From: an uncultured Bradyrhizobium sp.
Lineage (GTDB): Bacteria > Pseudomonadota > Alphaproteobacteria > Rhizobiales > Xanthobacteraceae
Length of the DNA: 64,000 bases
Assembly: GCF_936928535.1 (NCBI RefSeq)
Contig: NZ_CAKZHY010000094.1
Location: forward strand, 1 to 64,000
Direction: 5' to 3'
The translations under genes were made by a program, and so were the position numbers. This document shows positions 38,571 through 46,329 of the stretch, one piece after another. Below the pieces are notes generated by a model. The model made no database searches and was not told where the DNA came from. It saw only the letters and a program-made list of their open reading frames with translations. Each line of letters begins with the position of its first letter. Within the stretch, counting starts at the first letter, position 1.

Positions 38571-39479
38571 CTAGAACCCGAATTTCGCCCAAATCGCCCG
38601 CGTCTCGACCGCCGAGATCAGCTCGTCCGGAAGCCCGGCCATTGATTCCATGGCCGAAAGCTGGCCCGCACCGGGTGATTTCCGCCCGAGCAGGCTGGAC
38701 AGCAAGCCGGTCGGTTGGGCGATCACGGGGGTGAGAACCTTCTCGCCATAGCGGGCACGAAGAGTTGAGCGGAGATCGCCGATGCCGTCGGCGAGCCCGA
38801 GCCCGATTGACGTCTCCCCGGCCCAGTACTCGCCGGTGAACAGGACGTCGTCCGCGCCCTTGAGCCTCGCGCCGCGGCTGTCCTTCACCAGCGCGATGAA
38901 GATCTGGTGGATCTCGCGCTGGAGTGCCTTCAGCTTGGCGACGTCATCGGGGTTTTCGGGAAGGAACGGATCGAGCATCGCCTTGTGGGCGCCGGCCGTA
39001 TAGAGCCGCCGCTCGATGCCGAGGCGCTTGATCGCCTCCTGGAAACCAAAGCTGCCGCCGACCACGCCGATCGAGCCGAGGATCGAGGACGGATCGCAGA
39101 AGATCTCGTCGCCGGCGCAGGCGATCATGTAGCCGCCGGAAGCCGCTACGTCCTCGACGAACACCAGCACGGGCAGCTTCTTCTCCGCCGCGAGCTGCTT
39201 GATGCGCAGATAGATCTGGCGCGACTGCACCGGCGAGCCGCCGGGTGAATTGATGACCAGCGCCACCGCCTTGGCATTCCGGTATGAAAACGCCCGCTCC
39301 AGCACCCTTGCGACGCTCGCCAGCGTCATGCCCGGACGCAGCGGCGTCACCGCGCCGATGACGCCTGACAGCCGCACCACGGGCACCACCGCGGCACCTG
39401 GCCGAAAGCGCGCCGGAAGATATTGCATGAGCTTGTCGGCCAGGCCGGAATTCTCGCGATCGTTCAATTGTTCGGCCAT
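38571..39479 (-). CDS. S49 family peptidase (SppA/SohB type)
   Basis: A 302-residue serine peptidase of the signal peptide peptidase A group. The catalytic Ser lies in VEDVAASGGYMIACAGDEI and the catalytic Lys in YTAGAHKAMLDPF. The oxyanion region INSPGGSPVQSRQIY and the DPSSILGSIGVVGGSFGF block are typical. Unlike SppA it has no strong membrane anchor; only a weakly hydrophobic stretch is near residues 30-45. It may therefore be cytoplasmic. Its start is 113 bp from the divergent small ORF at 39593. Confidence 0.9.
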   Translation of the reverse strand: MAEQLNDRENSGLADKLMQYLPARFRPGAAVVPVVRLSGVIGAVTPLRPGMTLASVARVLERAFSYRNAKAVALVINSPGGSPVQSRQIYLRIKQLAAEKKLPVLVFVEDVAASGGYMIACAGDEIFCDPSSILGSIGVVGGSFGFQEAIKRLGIERRLYTAGAHKAMLDPFLPENPDDVAKLKALQREIHQIFIALVKDSRGARLKGADDVLFTGEYWAGETSIGLGLADGIGDLRSTLRARYGEKVLTPVIAQPTGLLSSLLGRKSPGAGQLSAMESMAGLPDELISAVETRAIWAKFGF

Positions 39480-39592
39480 GCCGTCACCTCTGGTTAACCT
39501 TTATTTATCACGCGACTGTCATTGCTGGTGCCTGGAACGTGTTTTGCAGAATCCCTGTTGGGAAGCTGCAATGAGGCAGCGGAGGAAACGAC

Positions 39593-39691
39593 ATGAAGAT
39601 CTATCTGCTGTTGATGCTGATGGGCGCGCTCTTTACGGCAATTCGCTTTACGTCCCAGCCGGAACAGCAGTCGGAATCGCTTCCCCAGTAA
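39593..39691 (+). CDS. 32-residue small membrane protein
   Basis: ATG at 39593 with GGAGG eight bases upstream opens a 32-codon frame ending TAA. The product, MKIYLLLMLMGALFTAIRF then TSQPEQQSESLPQ, is one hydrophobic helix with a short polar tail, so a single-span small membrane protein or an exported peptide. It ends 4 bp before the stop of the convergent methyltransferase gene. The strong ribosome binding site and good hydrophobic profile support a real gene; the function is unknown. Confidence 0.65.
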   Translation: MKIYLLLMLMGALFTAIRFTSQPEQQSESLPQ

Positions 39692-39695
39692 GCCG

Positions 39696-40463
39696 TCACG
39701 GCTCCGCCAGCGGCAAGACCGCTCTCCCCTCCAAAATATTCCGCACCTCTTTTTTAGGCACGTGTGACTCATCATTGAGCATGAGGCCCGGCAGCAATCG
39801 CGTCGGGGCCCGGCCGCCCTTGACCGCGCGCACCAGCACGCGGATTGCTGGACGCGCCGCATCGCCATGAACCGGCAGGATCGACACGCTGCCGAAGCCG
39901 CGCGACAGCGCTGCCAAGACATCAGCAATTCCATCCGCGCGCCAGATCAGGGTCAGCACACCGTTCGATCGGAGGATGCGCCGCGCTGCATGCACCCAGG
40001 CATGCAGCGTCTCGTCCGTCGCGACATGCGCGGTGTGGCGCGCCTGGTCCGGCGAGCCGCGGTGCCTGATGGCATCGTTGAAGGGCGGATTCATCAACAC
40101 GCAATCGGCGCCATCAGGCATGAGGCCGTGTGCCGCGAATGCCTGTGCGTCATCGGTGACGTCGAGCACGATGACATCAGCGGCAATCGCATTCGCGGCT
40201 GCATTGGCCCGCGCGAGCGCAGCGAGTTCCGGATCGATCTCGACGAGACGAAGATCGACGCCGGCCACGCGCCGGGCCAGCGCCAGGCCGGCCGTGCCAA
40301 TGCCGGCACCGAGATCGACCACACGGTCACCTTCACGGGCCTCAGTCGCGGCCGCAAGCAGGATGGCGTCATGTCCTGCCCGGTGGCCGGATCGCTTCTG
40401 CTTGAGCAGCAGCTGGCCGCCGAGAAGGGCGTCCTCGGTGAGATCTGTGACGACGTCAATCAT
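39696..40463 (-). CDS. TrmN6-like SAM-dependent N6-adenine methyltransferase
   Basis: A 255-residue Rossmann-fold methyltransferase. The SAM loop is VVDLGAGIGTAGLALARR (about 47-64) and the N6-adenine catalytic motif is NPPF in CVLMNPPFNDA (about 124). The leading DALLGGQLLLKQKRSGHRAGHDAILLAAA region matches YfiC/TrmN6 proteins, which methylate A37 of tRNA-Val. The exact target is inferred. Its first 8 bases overlap the end of the DUF2007 gene, so the pair is probably coupled. Confidence 0.85.
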   Translation of the reverse strand: MIDVVTDLTEDALLGGQLLLKQKRSGHRAGHDAILLAAATEAREGDRVVDLGAGIGTAGLALARRVAGVDLRLVEIDPELAALARANAAANAIAADVIVLDVTDDAQAFAAHGLMPDGADCVLMNPPFNDAIRHRGSPDQARHTAHVATDETLHAWVHAARRILRSNGVLTLIWRADGIADVLAALSRGFGSVSILPVHGDAARPAIRVLVRAVKGGRAPTRLLPGLMLNDESHVPKKEVRNILEGRAVLPLAEP

Positions 40464-40683
40464 CGCCGCGCAATTCGTGGCTGAGGCCGGCTTCAGTCAG
40501 CAATTGCCGGGCCTCGCTGGCATCGTCCTCATGAACCAGGATCCGCCTGGGCAGGACGCCGAGCGAGCCCTCGATGATGCTCATGTTCTGGTCCAGCACC
40601 AGATGATGGATGTGGGCGCCGTCGAGCAGCGCGCCGATCGCCGACACCAGCACGATATCGTTGGTCCGAACCAATTCACGCAA
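40456..40683 (-). CDS. DUF2007 protein with TTG start
   Basis: A 75-residue protein reading RELVRTNDIVLVSAIGALLDGAHIHHLVLDQ followed by MSIIEGSLGVLPRRILVHEDD and EARQLLTEAGL. This is the DUF2007 fold (putative signal-transducing, PII-like). No ATG lies at the expected start; TTG at 40683 is preceded by AGGAGG with 6-bp spacing, which decides the start. It overlaps the methyltransferase gene by 8 bp and diverges from the polyprenyl synthase gene. Confidence 0.82.
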   Translation of the reverse strand: MRELVRTNDIVLVSAIGALLDGAHIHHLVLDQNMSIIEGSLGVLPRRILVHEDDASEARQLLTEAGLSHELRGDD

Positions 40684-40815
40684 GACGAGCCTCCTGGGCT
40701 GAAAGGGGTCAAAGCGGCAAATGTCAATGGTTCCACAGGCCTTGCCGCATCCCCGTCCAGTTTCTATTGTCTTTCCATCAGAATAGCCCCTCCGGGGCAA
40801 ATATTGGAGACCGGC

Positions 40816-41823
40816 GTGGCCGTCATCGTACCTTTCGAAACCCCCGGCGCGTCGATCGAAGAGCTGGTTGCCCTTGTCGCCGGCGACATGGAGCGCGTCA
40901 ACGCCACGATCCTGTCGCGGACCGGGTCTGACGTCACCATGATCCCTGAAGTCGCCAACCATCTGATCTCCTCTGGCGGCAAGCGGCTGCGGCCGATGCT
41001 GACGCTCGCCATGGCCAACCTCGCCGGCTATACCGGCGACGGCCATATCAAGCTCGCCGCCAGCGTCGAGTTCATGCATACAGCCACGCTGCTTCACGAC
41101 GACGTCGTCGACGAGAGCGAGATGCGCCGCGGCAAGCTGTCGGCGCGCATGCTCTGGGGCAACGAGGCGAGCGTGCTGGTCGGCGACTTCCTGCTCGGCC
41201 AGGCCTTCCGCATGATGGTCGAGGTCGGCTCGCTGCGCGCGCTCGACATCCTGTCGGCCGCCGCCGCCACCATCGCCGAGGGCGAAGTGATGCAGCTCGC
41301 CGCTGCCAAGAACACCGCAACCACCGAGGACGAATATCTCGCCGTGATCCGCGGCAAGACCGCCGAGCTGTTCGCGGCGGCCTGCGAGGTCGGGCCCGTG
41401 ATCGCGAACCGCCCCAAGGCCGAGCAGACCGCCTGCCGCTCGGTCGGCATGAATCTCGGCATCGCCTTCCAGCTCGTCGATGACGTGCTCGACTACGGCG
41501 GCAAGAGTGCAAAACTCGGCAAGAACACCGGCGACGATTTCCGCGAGGGCAAGATCACCCTGCCCGTTGTGCTCGCCTTCCGCCGCGGCAACGACACCGA
41601 GCGCGCCTTCTGGATCAAGGCGCTGGAGCGCGGCGAGATCGGCGACACCGATCTCGACCACGCCATCGGCCTGATGAACAAGCACCGCGCGCTCGAGGAC
41701 ACGCTGAGCCGCGCCCAGCACTATGGCGCCATGGCCGTCGACGCGCTGGCGCTATTCCCGTCCTCACCGATGAAGAGCGCGCTGGAACAGGTGGTGGCGT
41801 TCTGCCTGGCAAGGTCGCATTAG
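40816..41823 (+). CDS. Polyprenyl (octa/decaprenyl-type) diphosphate synthase
   Basis: A 335-residue trans-prenyltransferase. The two Asp-rich motifs are HDDVVDESEMRRG (about 95-107) and FQLVDDVLDYGG (about 217-228), and GGKRLRPML precedes the first. Small residues ahead of the first motif fit a long-chain product such as the ubiquinone side chain; the exact length cannot be read from sequence. Start is GTG with GGAGA upstream. Confidence 0.9.
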   Translation: MAVIVPFETPGASIEELVALVAGDMERVNATILSRTGSDVTMIPEVANHLISSGGKRLRPMLTLAMANLAGYTGDGHIKLAASVEFMHTATLLHDDVVDESEMRRGKLSARMLWGNEASVLVGDFLLGQAFRMMVEVGSLRALDILSAAAATIAEGEVMQLAAAKNTATTEDEYLAVIRGKTAELFAAACEVGPVIANRPKAEQTACRSVGMNLGIAFQLVDDVLDYGGKSAKLGKNTGDDFREGKITLPVVLAFRRGNDTERAFWIKALERGEIGDTDLDHAIGLMNKHRALEDTLSRAQHYGAMAVDALALFPSSPMKSALEQVVAFCLARSH

Positions 41824-41860
41824 GGCGACCGACGCGCTTTCCGCCACTCTATCAACTGCG

Positions 41861-41985
41861 TCATCCTGAGGCGCGAGTGGCGCGATGCATAGCATCGCGC
41901 CAAGAGCCTCGAAGGATGTACGGCCGAGATGCGTCCGGCCGTTCGCCCTTCGAGGGCCGCTGAAGAAGCGGCCACCTCAGGGTAA
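41861..41985. repeat. Palindromic intergenic repeat, family F
   Basis: TCATCCTGAGGCGCGAG at the left and GCCACCTCAGGGTAA at the right are inverted, with GCCTCGAAGGAT and CCTTCGAGGGCC arms and a GCGCGATGCATAGCATCGCGC hairpin-like core. A cleaner copy lies at 63519-63633. Confidence 0.75.
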
Positions 41986-42016
41986 CGGGCGAGATTATGC
42001 TTGCCGCTCCCTCCCC

Positions 42017-42093
42017 GTCATTGCGAGCGCAGCGAAGCAATCCAGAATCCCTCCGCGGAAAGACTCTGGATTGCTTGCTGCGCTCGCGATGAC
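42017..42093. repeat. Palindromic intergenic repeat, family D
   Basis: GTCATTGCGAGCGCAGCGAA at the left mirrors TGCTGCGCTCGCGATGAC at the right, with GCAATCCAGA and CTCTGGATTGC inside. With the family F copy it fills most of the 416-bp gap before the HxlR gene. Confidence 0.8.
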
Positions 42094-42201
42094 GGAGTGT
42101 GCTGCGCGAATGCCGCCCTCCAATTCACATTCAGGCTCGTAGCCGCAATTCTCACCACAGCGAGGCACAGCGCTGCCACATCCCGAAGTCGCTGCCTAGT
42201 G

Positions 42202-42218
42202 ACTTGCATTTTGCAAGT
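42202..42218. promoter_or_regulatory. HxlR operator candidate
   Basis: ACTTGCA-TTT-TGCAAGT is a perfect 17-bp inverted repeat with 7-bp arms, 22 bp before the hxlR-family ATG. ACTTGCA/TGCAAGT half-sites are typical around HxlR-type genes, so autoregulation is likely. Confidence 0.75.
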
Positions 42219-42239
42219 AACTTCCCTACCTTCCCGGCC

Positions 42240-42755
42240 ATGCAGCCAAAGTCCCCCTCCATCCAGGAATGCCCGGTCGGCCGCGCCGTGGAGACGGTCG
42301 GCGAATGGTGGAGCATTTTGATCCTGCGGGATGCGCTACAAGGCTCGACGCGGTTCGACGAGTTCGAGCGCAATCTCTCGATTGCGCCGAACATCCTGTC
42401 GCGGCGGCTTGCTCATCTCACCAAGACCGGCATGTTCGTCCGCCGCCGCTATCAGGAGCGGCCGCCGCGTTACGAATATGTGCTGACCGACAAGGCGCGG
42501 GATTTCTTTCCTGTGATCGCGACGCTGCTCGCCTGGGGCAACAAGCACCTCGCGCCGAAGGGCGAATCCATCCTGCTGGCCAACCGGAGCGATCGTCGGC
42601 CGCTCGACCCGGTCGTGGTCGACGCCGCCGACAGGCAACCGATCACGCTCGCCAATGCAGTGGTGATCGCAGGTCCCGCGGCGAGCCGCCTGATGCGGCG
42701 GCGGCTCACCTCGCTCAAAGCCTTGAACCCGGATCTCGCGCCGACTGGAGACTGA
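42240..42755 (+). CDS. HxlR family transcriptional regulator
   Basis: A 171-residue regulator. The HxlR winged helix covers about 10-110: CPVGRAVETVGEWWSILILRDALQG, then TRFDEFERNLSIAPNILSRRLAHLTKTGMFVRRRYQERPPRYEYVLTDKARDFFPV. The remaining 60 residues form an extra C-terminal part found in longer members. The ATG at 42240 lies just past the palindrome. The FabF-like gene begins 2 bases after the stop, so the regulator and enzyme form one operon. Confidence 0.92.
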   Translation: MQPKSPSIQECPVGRAVETVGEWWSILILRDALQGSTRFDEFERNLSIAPNILSRRLAHLTKTGMFVRRRYQERPPRYEYVLTDKARDFFPVIATLLAWGNKHLAPKGESILLANRSDRRPLDPVVVDAADRQPITLANAVVIAGPAASRLMRRRLTSLKALNPDLAPTGD

Positions 42756-42756
42756 C

Positions 42757-44019
42757 ATGCGTCGTATCGTCGTGACGGGAATGGGCGCAGTGTCGCCGCT
42801 CGGCTGTGGCGTCGAGATATCCTGGCGCCGGCTGCTCGCCGGTCAAAGTGGGCTGCGTCCTCTGCCGCAATGGGCGCAGGCATTACCGGCGCGCGTTGCC
42901 GGCCTGGTGTCCGACAAGGCCGACGATGACGAAGGCGGCTTCGATCCGGCCGAGGCCGTTGCGCCGAAGGACCAGCGCAAGATGGACCGCTTCATCCTGT
43001 TTGCCCTGCTCGCCACCGCGGAGGCGGTCGCACAGGCCAGATGGACGCCGCAGGATGCATCTGCGCTGGAGCGGACCGCGACGATCATCGGCTCCGGCGT
43101 CGGTGGCTTTCCGGCGATGGCGGAGGCCGTGCGCATCACCGAGCAGCGCGGCCCGCGCCGGCTTTCGCCGTTCACGATCCCCTCCTTCCTCGCCAATCTC
43201 GCTGCCGGCCATGTTTCGATCAAATACGGCTACAAGGGCGCGCTGGGTACACCGGTCACCGCGTGCGCCGCCGGCGTGCAGGCGATCGGCGACGGCGCCC
43301 GCATGATCCGCGCAGGCGAAGCCGATGTCGCGATCTGCGGCGGTGCCGAAGCCTGCATCGACATCGTCAGCCTCGGCGGCTTTGCGGCGGCCCGCGCTCT
43401 GTCGAGCGGCTTCAACAACGAACCGACGCGCGCTTCGCGCCCGTTCGATCGCGACCGCGACGGTTTCGTCATGGGCGAAGGCGCCGGCATCCTGGTGATC
43501 GAGGAGCTGGAACATGCGCTGGCGCGCGGCGCCGTGCCGATCGCCGAGCTGATGGGATATGGCACCACCGCCGACGCCTATCACATGACGTCGGGTCCGC
43601 CCGATGGCGACGGTGCCCGCCGCGCCATGGAGATCGCGCTGCGACAGGCGAACCTTGCGCCCGGCGATCTGCAGCATCTCAACGCGCATGCGACCTCGAC
43701 GCCCGCCGGCGACGAGAGCGAACTCGGTGCCATCGGCGCGCTGTTCGGCCGCAACAAATCCATTGCTGTGAGCGCGACCAAATCGGCCACCGGCCACCTG
43801 CTCGGCGCCGCCGGCGGGCTTGAAGCAATCTTCACCGTGCTTGCCCTGCGCGACCAGATCGCACCGCCGACACTCAATTTCGAAAGCCCAGATCCGGGTG
43901 CGGAGGGGATCGATGTCGTTGCCGGCGCCGCGCGTCCGATGCCGATCCAGCACGCGATCTCCAATGGCTTCGGCTTCGGTGGGGTCAACGCCAGCGCCAT
44001 CTTCGGCCGCATGGGCTAG
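42757..44019 (+). CDS. fabF: Beta-ketoacyl-ACP synthase II (FabF-like)
   Basis: A 420-residue condensing enzyme. The Cys-His-His triad is complete: Cys170 in GTPVTACAAGVQ, His311 in LNAHATST and His347 in KSATGHLLGAAG. GFGFGGVNAS closes the C-terminus. It extends acyl-ACP in fatty-acid synthesis. Its place directly behind an HxlR regulator, away from acpP and fabG, suggests a regulated second copy with a special acyl substrate; that is inference. ATG follows CTGGAGACTGAC. Confidence 0.9.
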   Translation: MRRIVVTGMGAVSPLGCGVEISWRRLLAGQSGLRPLPQWAQALPARVAGLVSDKADDDEGGFDPAEAVAPKDQRKMDRFILFALLATAEAVAQARWTPQDASALERTATIIGSGVGGFPAMAEAVRITEQRGPRRLSPFTIPSFLANLAAGHVSIKYGYKGALGTPVTACAAGVQAIGDGARMIRAGEADVAICGGAEACIDIVSLGGFAAARALSSGFNNEPTRASRPFDRDRDGFVMGEGAGILVIEELEHALARGAVPIAELMGYGTTADAYHMTSGPPDGDGARRAMEIALRQANLAPGDLQHLNAHATSTPAGDESELGAIGALFGRNKSIAVSATKSATGHLLGAAGGLEAIFTVLALRDQIAPPTLNFESPDPGAEGIDVVAGAARPMPIQHAISNGFGFGGVNASAIFGRMG

Positions 44020-44062
44020 CGAGCAGGCTTGCAATCACGCGGGGCATCGCTACCAAAGCAGG

Positions 44063-44695
44063 ATGATCGACACAAATTTCTGGCTGTTCCTCGGCGCTGC
44101 CCTCGTCATTGCCGCCATTCCCGGCCCCGGCATCTTCTACGTCGCGGCGCGAACCTTGTCGGAGGGGCGCGCGAGCGGGTTTGCTTCGACCGCGGGCACG
44201 GCGCTGGGCGGACTCGTCCACGTGGTCGCCGGCAGCGTCGGCATCTCCGCCATCATCCTGGCGAGCGCTGAGCTGTTTGCCGCAGTCAAGTTCGTTGGCG
44301 CGCTTTATCTGGTCTGGCTCGGCATCAAGACGTTTCGCAGCGCCGGCCGGATGCTGTCGCTCGAGAGCGAGCCCGTCGGCGACATCCGCGCCTTCCGTGA
44401 CGGCGTGCTGGTCGAGGCCCTCAATCCGAAGACCGCAGCGTTCTTCCTTGCCTTCATCCCGCAATTCCTCGATCCCGCGGGCGCGAGCCCCACGCTGCAA
44501 TTCATCCTGCTCGGCGCCATCTCGGTGACGCTGAACACGCTCGCAGACGTCGTCGTGGTGCTGATGGCGACCGCGACCCGCACGCAGTTGATCGGGCGGC
44601 CGCTGCTGATGCGGCGCCTCACACAGGGCTCCGGCGTCTTCATCGCCGGCCTCGGCCTGTCGCTCGCGCTAGCGCGCCGGCCGGTGCAGGGCTAG
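44063..44695 (+). CDS. LysE family translocator
   Basis: A 210-residue membrane protein with six predicted helices. It begins NFWLFLGAALVIAAIPGPGIFYVAARTLSEGRASGF, the LysE/RhtB signature with the conserved PGP. VEALNPKTAAFFLAFIPQF in the middle is also characteristic. It probably exports an amino acid or related metabolite. ATG follows AGCAGG 43 bp after the fabF stop, possibly on the same transcript. Confidence 0.9.
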   Translation: MIDTNFWLFLGAALVIAAIPGPGIFYVAARTLSEGRASGFASTAGTALGGLVHVVAGSVGISAIILASAELFAAVKFVGALYLVWLGIKTFRSAGRMLSLESEPVGDIRAFRDGVLVEALNPKTAAFFLAFIPQFLDPAGASPTLQFILLGAISVTLNTLADVVVVLMATATRTQLIGRPLLMRRLTQGSGVFIAGLGLSLALARRPVQG

Positions 44696-44718
44696 CGCGT
44701 CATACCTGCCTCAAAACG

Positions 44719-44738
44719 AAAGGGGCCGAAGCCCCTTT
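44719..44738. terminator. Bidirectional terminator
   Basis: AAAGGGGC (44719-44726) and GCCCCTTT (44731-44738) form a perfect 8-bp stem closing a CGAA loop. It lies between the convergent LysE gene and the His/Trp-rich protein gene. On the minus strand CGTTTTG follows. Confidence 0.85.
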
Positions 44739-44746
44739 CTCACATT

Positions 44747-45019
44747 TCACCACCGGTGCCAGTGATGCCAGCGGCGCCAGCGCCAACCGCCGTCCCAGTG
44801 ATGGTGCCAGCCGTAACCACCACCCCAATATTGCGGGTGATAGTAGCCGCCGCCATAGGAATGGCGGTGCCAGCAATGGCCCCATTCGTTGCAGATATAG
44901 CCTGATGGAATGACGCCAGACGCACCGGGGACCTCGATCGGCTGGGCCGACACGGCTCCGTTGAACAAAGCGACGCCGCCAAGTGCGGCAAGGCCGACAA
45001 ACGCGGAAACGAGTTTCAT
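44747..45019 (-). CDS. Small exported His/Trp/Gly-rich protein
   Basis: A 90-residue protein with a signal peptide (about 1-25, ending VSAQP). The mature part has GYICNEWGHCWHRHSYGG, including two cysteines, then YYHPQYWGGGYGWHHH and a C-terminus of alternating Trp, Arg and His. The composition suggests surface-exposed metal binding or a structural envelope role. I know no family function. AGGAGG lies 7 bases before the ATG, a very strong site. A terminator follows the stop. Confidence 0.78.
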   Translation of the reverse strand: MKLVSAFVGLAALGGVALFNGAVSAQPIEVPGASGVIPSGYICNEWGHCWHRHSYGGGYYHPQYWGGGYGWHHHWDGGWRWRRWHHWHRW

Positions 45020-45199
45020 GATTTCACCTCCTAACATCCCGTTGGAGGTGATGAATGGCACGTGCGTTCGGTGCGTTACGAAGGTTTAACGCCGATGAAC
45101 AAGCTGTCCAACTTGTCATGACTTGCCGATATGTAACGCGCGCTATTCGAACGAAGCATCGGCGCGAGCCCACCCATTGATGTTGCGATGGAGGGTTCA
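45020..45199. other. Divergent promoter region
   Basis: About 180 bp between the His/Trp-rich protein gene and the candidate small ORF at 45200. No gene is seen. It should hold the promoter of the strongly expressed-looking minus gene. Confidence 0.45.
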
Positions 45200-45340
45200 A
45201 TGAAGATGATGTCCTGGTCGCGTTATCACCTGCTGGCAAGGGCGTTGGCGCGCGCTACTCGCCGCTGTCACCACACGAAGCTGCGCAGGACCCGGCGGCG
45301 TTGCCTGGCAGCCGGCACGAAATCGCCGAAGCACCCGTGA
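45200..45340 (+). CDS. Candidate 46-residue highly basic small protein
   Basis: ATG at 45200 with GGAGGG five bases upstream opens a 46-codon frame ending TGA. The product begins MKMMSWSRYHLLARALARAT and is rich in Arg, Lys and His, with two cysteines and no acidic residue. It could be a nucleic-acid-binding or ribosome-associated small protein, or a chance frame; the ribosome binding site is the main support. It precedes the alpha/beta hydrolase gene by 81 bp. Confidence 0.35.
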   Translation: MKMMSWSRYHLLARALARATRRCHHTKLRRTRRRCLAAGTKSPKHP

Positions 45341-45421
45341 CCTGCGGCTTGCTTGTGCAATGGCCGGCCGCAGGCTAGTCCTGCTATTGTCTTGTCCGGC
45401 CTTCTAAGGAACGCGGCCCCG

Positions 45422-46297
45422 ATGCTTGCTCCGCAAAGTCGCCACTACGAGTCGCACGGCCTCCGCCTGCATTATGCCGATTGGGGCAATGCGGACGCGC
45501 CGCCGCTCATCCTGGTCCATGGCGGCCGCGATCATTGCCGGAGCTGGGACGCCATCGCCCGCTCCTTGCATCAGCACTTCCATGTGATCGCGCCGGATCT
45601 GCGCGGCCACGGCGATTCCGACTGGACCCGTGGCGGCAGCTACGCGCTGACCGAATATGTCTACGATCTCGTCCAGCTGATCCGCGGCATCGCGGCGCCT
45701 CGCGTAACGCTCATCGGCCATTCCATGGGCGGCATGGTGAGCCTGATTTTTTCGGGAGCATTCCCCGAACTGGTCGACAAGCTCGTCGTGCTCGACGGCG
45801 TCACGATGCTGCCCGACACGCCGAAAGCGCCGACACATGAACGCATCAGCAAATGGGTCAGCCAGCTCGACAGGCTGCACGACCGTACGCCGCGCCGCTA
45901 TGCGACACTGCAAGATGCGGCCGCGCAGATGGTGCTTCACAACAAGCGCCTGACCCGCGACCTCGCGCTGCATCTAGCAACGCATGGCGCACGACAGAAC
46001 GAGGACGGCACCTATAGCTGGAAGTTCGATCCCTACCAGCGCGCCTCAGCGCCGCACCGGCTCTGGCCGGAGGATCATGTCGCGCTGTGGTCGCGAATCG
46101 CCTGCCCGACGCTGCTGCTCAATGCCGGTGAGAGCTTTCTCGCCGGCGCGCGCTCGGCTGGCCTGGAGCGCTATTTCCAGCAGGCGCGTATCGAAACGAT
46201 TGCCGGCGCAGGGCACTGGCTGCAGCACGACAAGCCGGAACAGGTGCTGGCGGAGATCCGGCAATTTCTGGGATTGGCCGAGGACGGCGCGGGCTAG
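45422..46297 (+). CDS. Alpha/beta hydrolase
   Basis: A 291-residue alpha/beta-fold hydrolase. The nucleophile is Ser101 in LIGHSMGGMVSL; the oxyanion-hole stretch is LVHGGRDHCRSWD (about 31-43); the catalytic His is in AGAGHWLQHDKP near residue 265. APDLRGHGDSDW is the usual strand-4 loop. The closest recognisable class is the general esterase/C-C hydrolase group; the substrate is unknown. ATG at 45422 is preferred to an earlier in-frame start at 45353, since it matches the family's N-terminus. Confidence 0.87.
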   Translation: MLAPQSRHYESHGLRLHYADWGNADAPPLILVHGGRDHCRSWDAIARSLHQHFHVIAPDLRGHGDSDWTRGGSYALTEYVYDLVQLIRGIAAPRVTLIGHSMGGMVSLIFSGAFPELVDKLVVLDGVTMLPDTPKAPTHERISKWVSQLDRLHDRTPRRYATLQDAAAQMVLHNKRLTRDLALHLATHGARQNEDGTYSWKFDPYQRASAPHRLWPEDHVALWSRIACPTLLLNAGESFLAGARSAGLERYFQQARIETIAGAGHWLQHDKPEQVLAEIRQFLGLAEDGAG

Positions 46298-46329
46298 CGT
46301 GGCTCCATCCGCGTCATTGCCGAGAAGGC

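Noticed and set aside
44063..45019. Genomic island or defence locus around the small proteins
   Set aside because: No integrase, tRNA boundary, restriction, toxin-antitoxin or phage-like genes are seen, and base composition is similar to neighbours.
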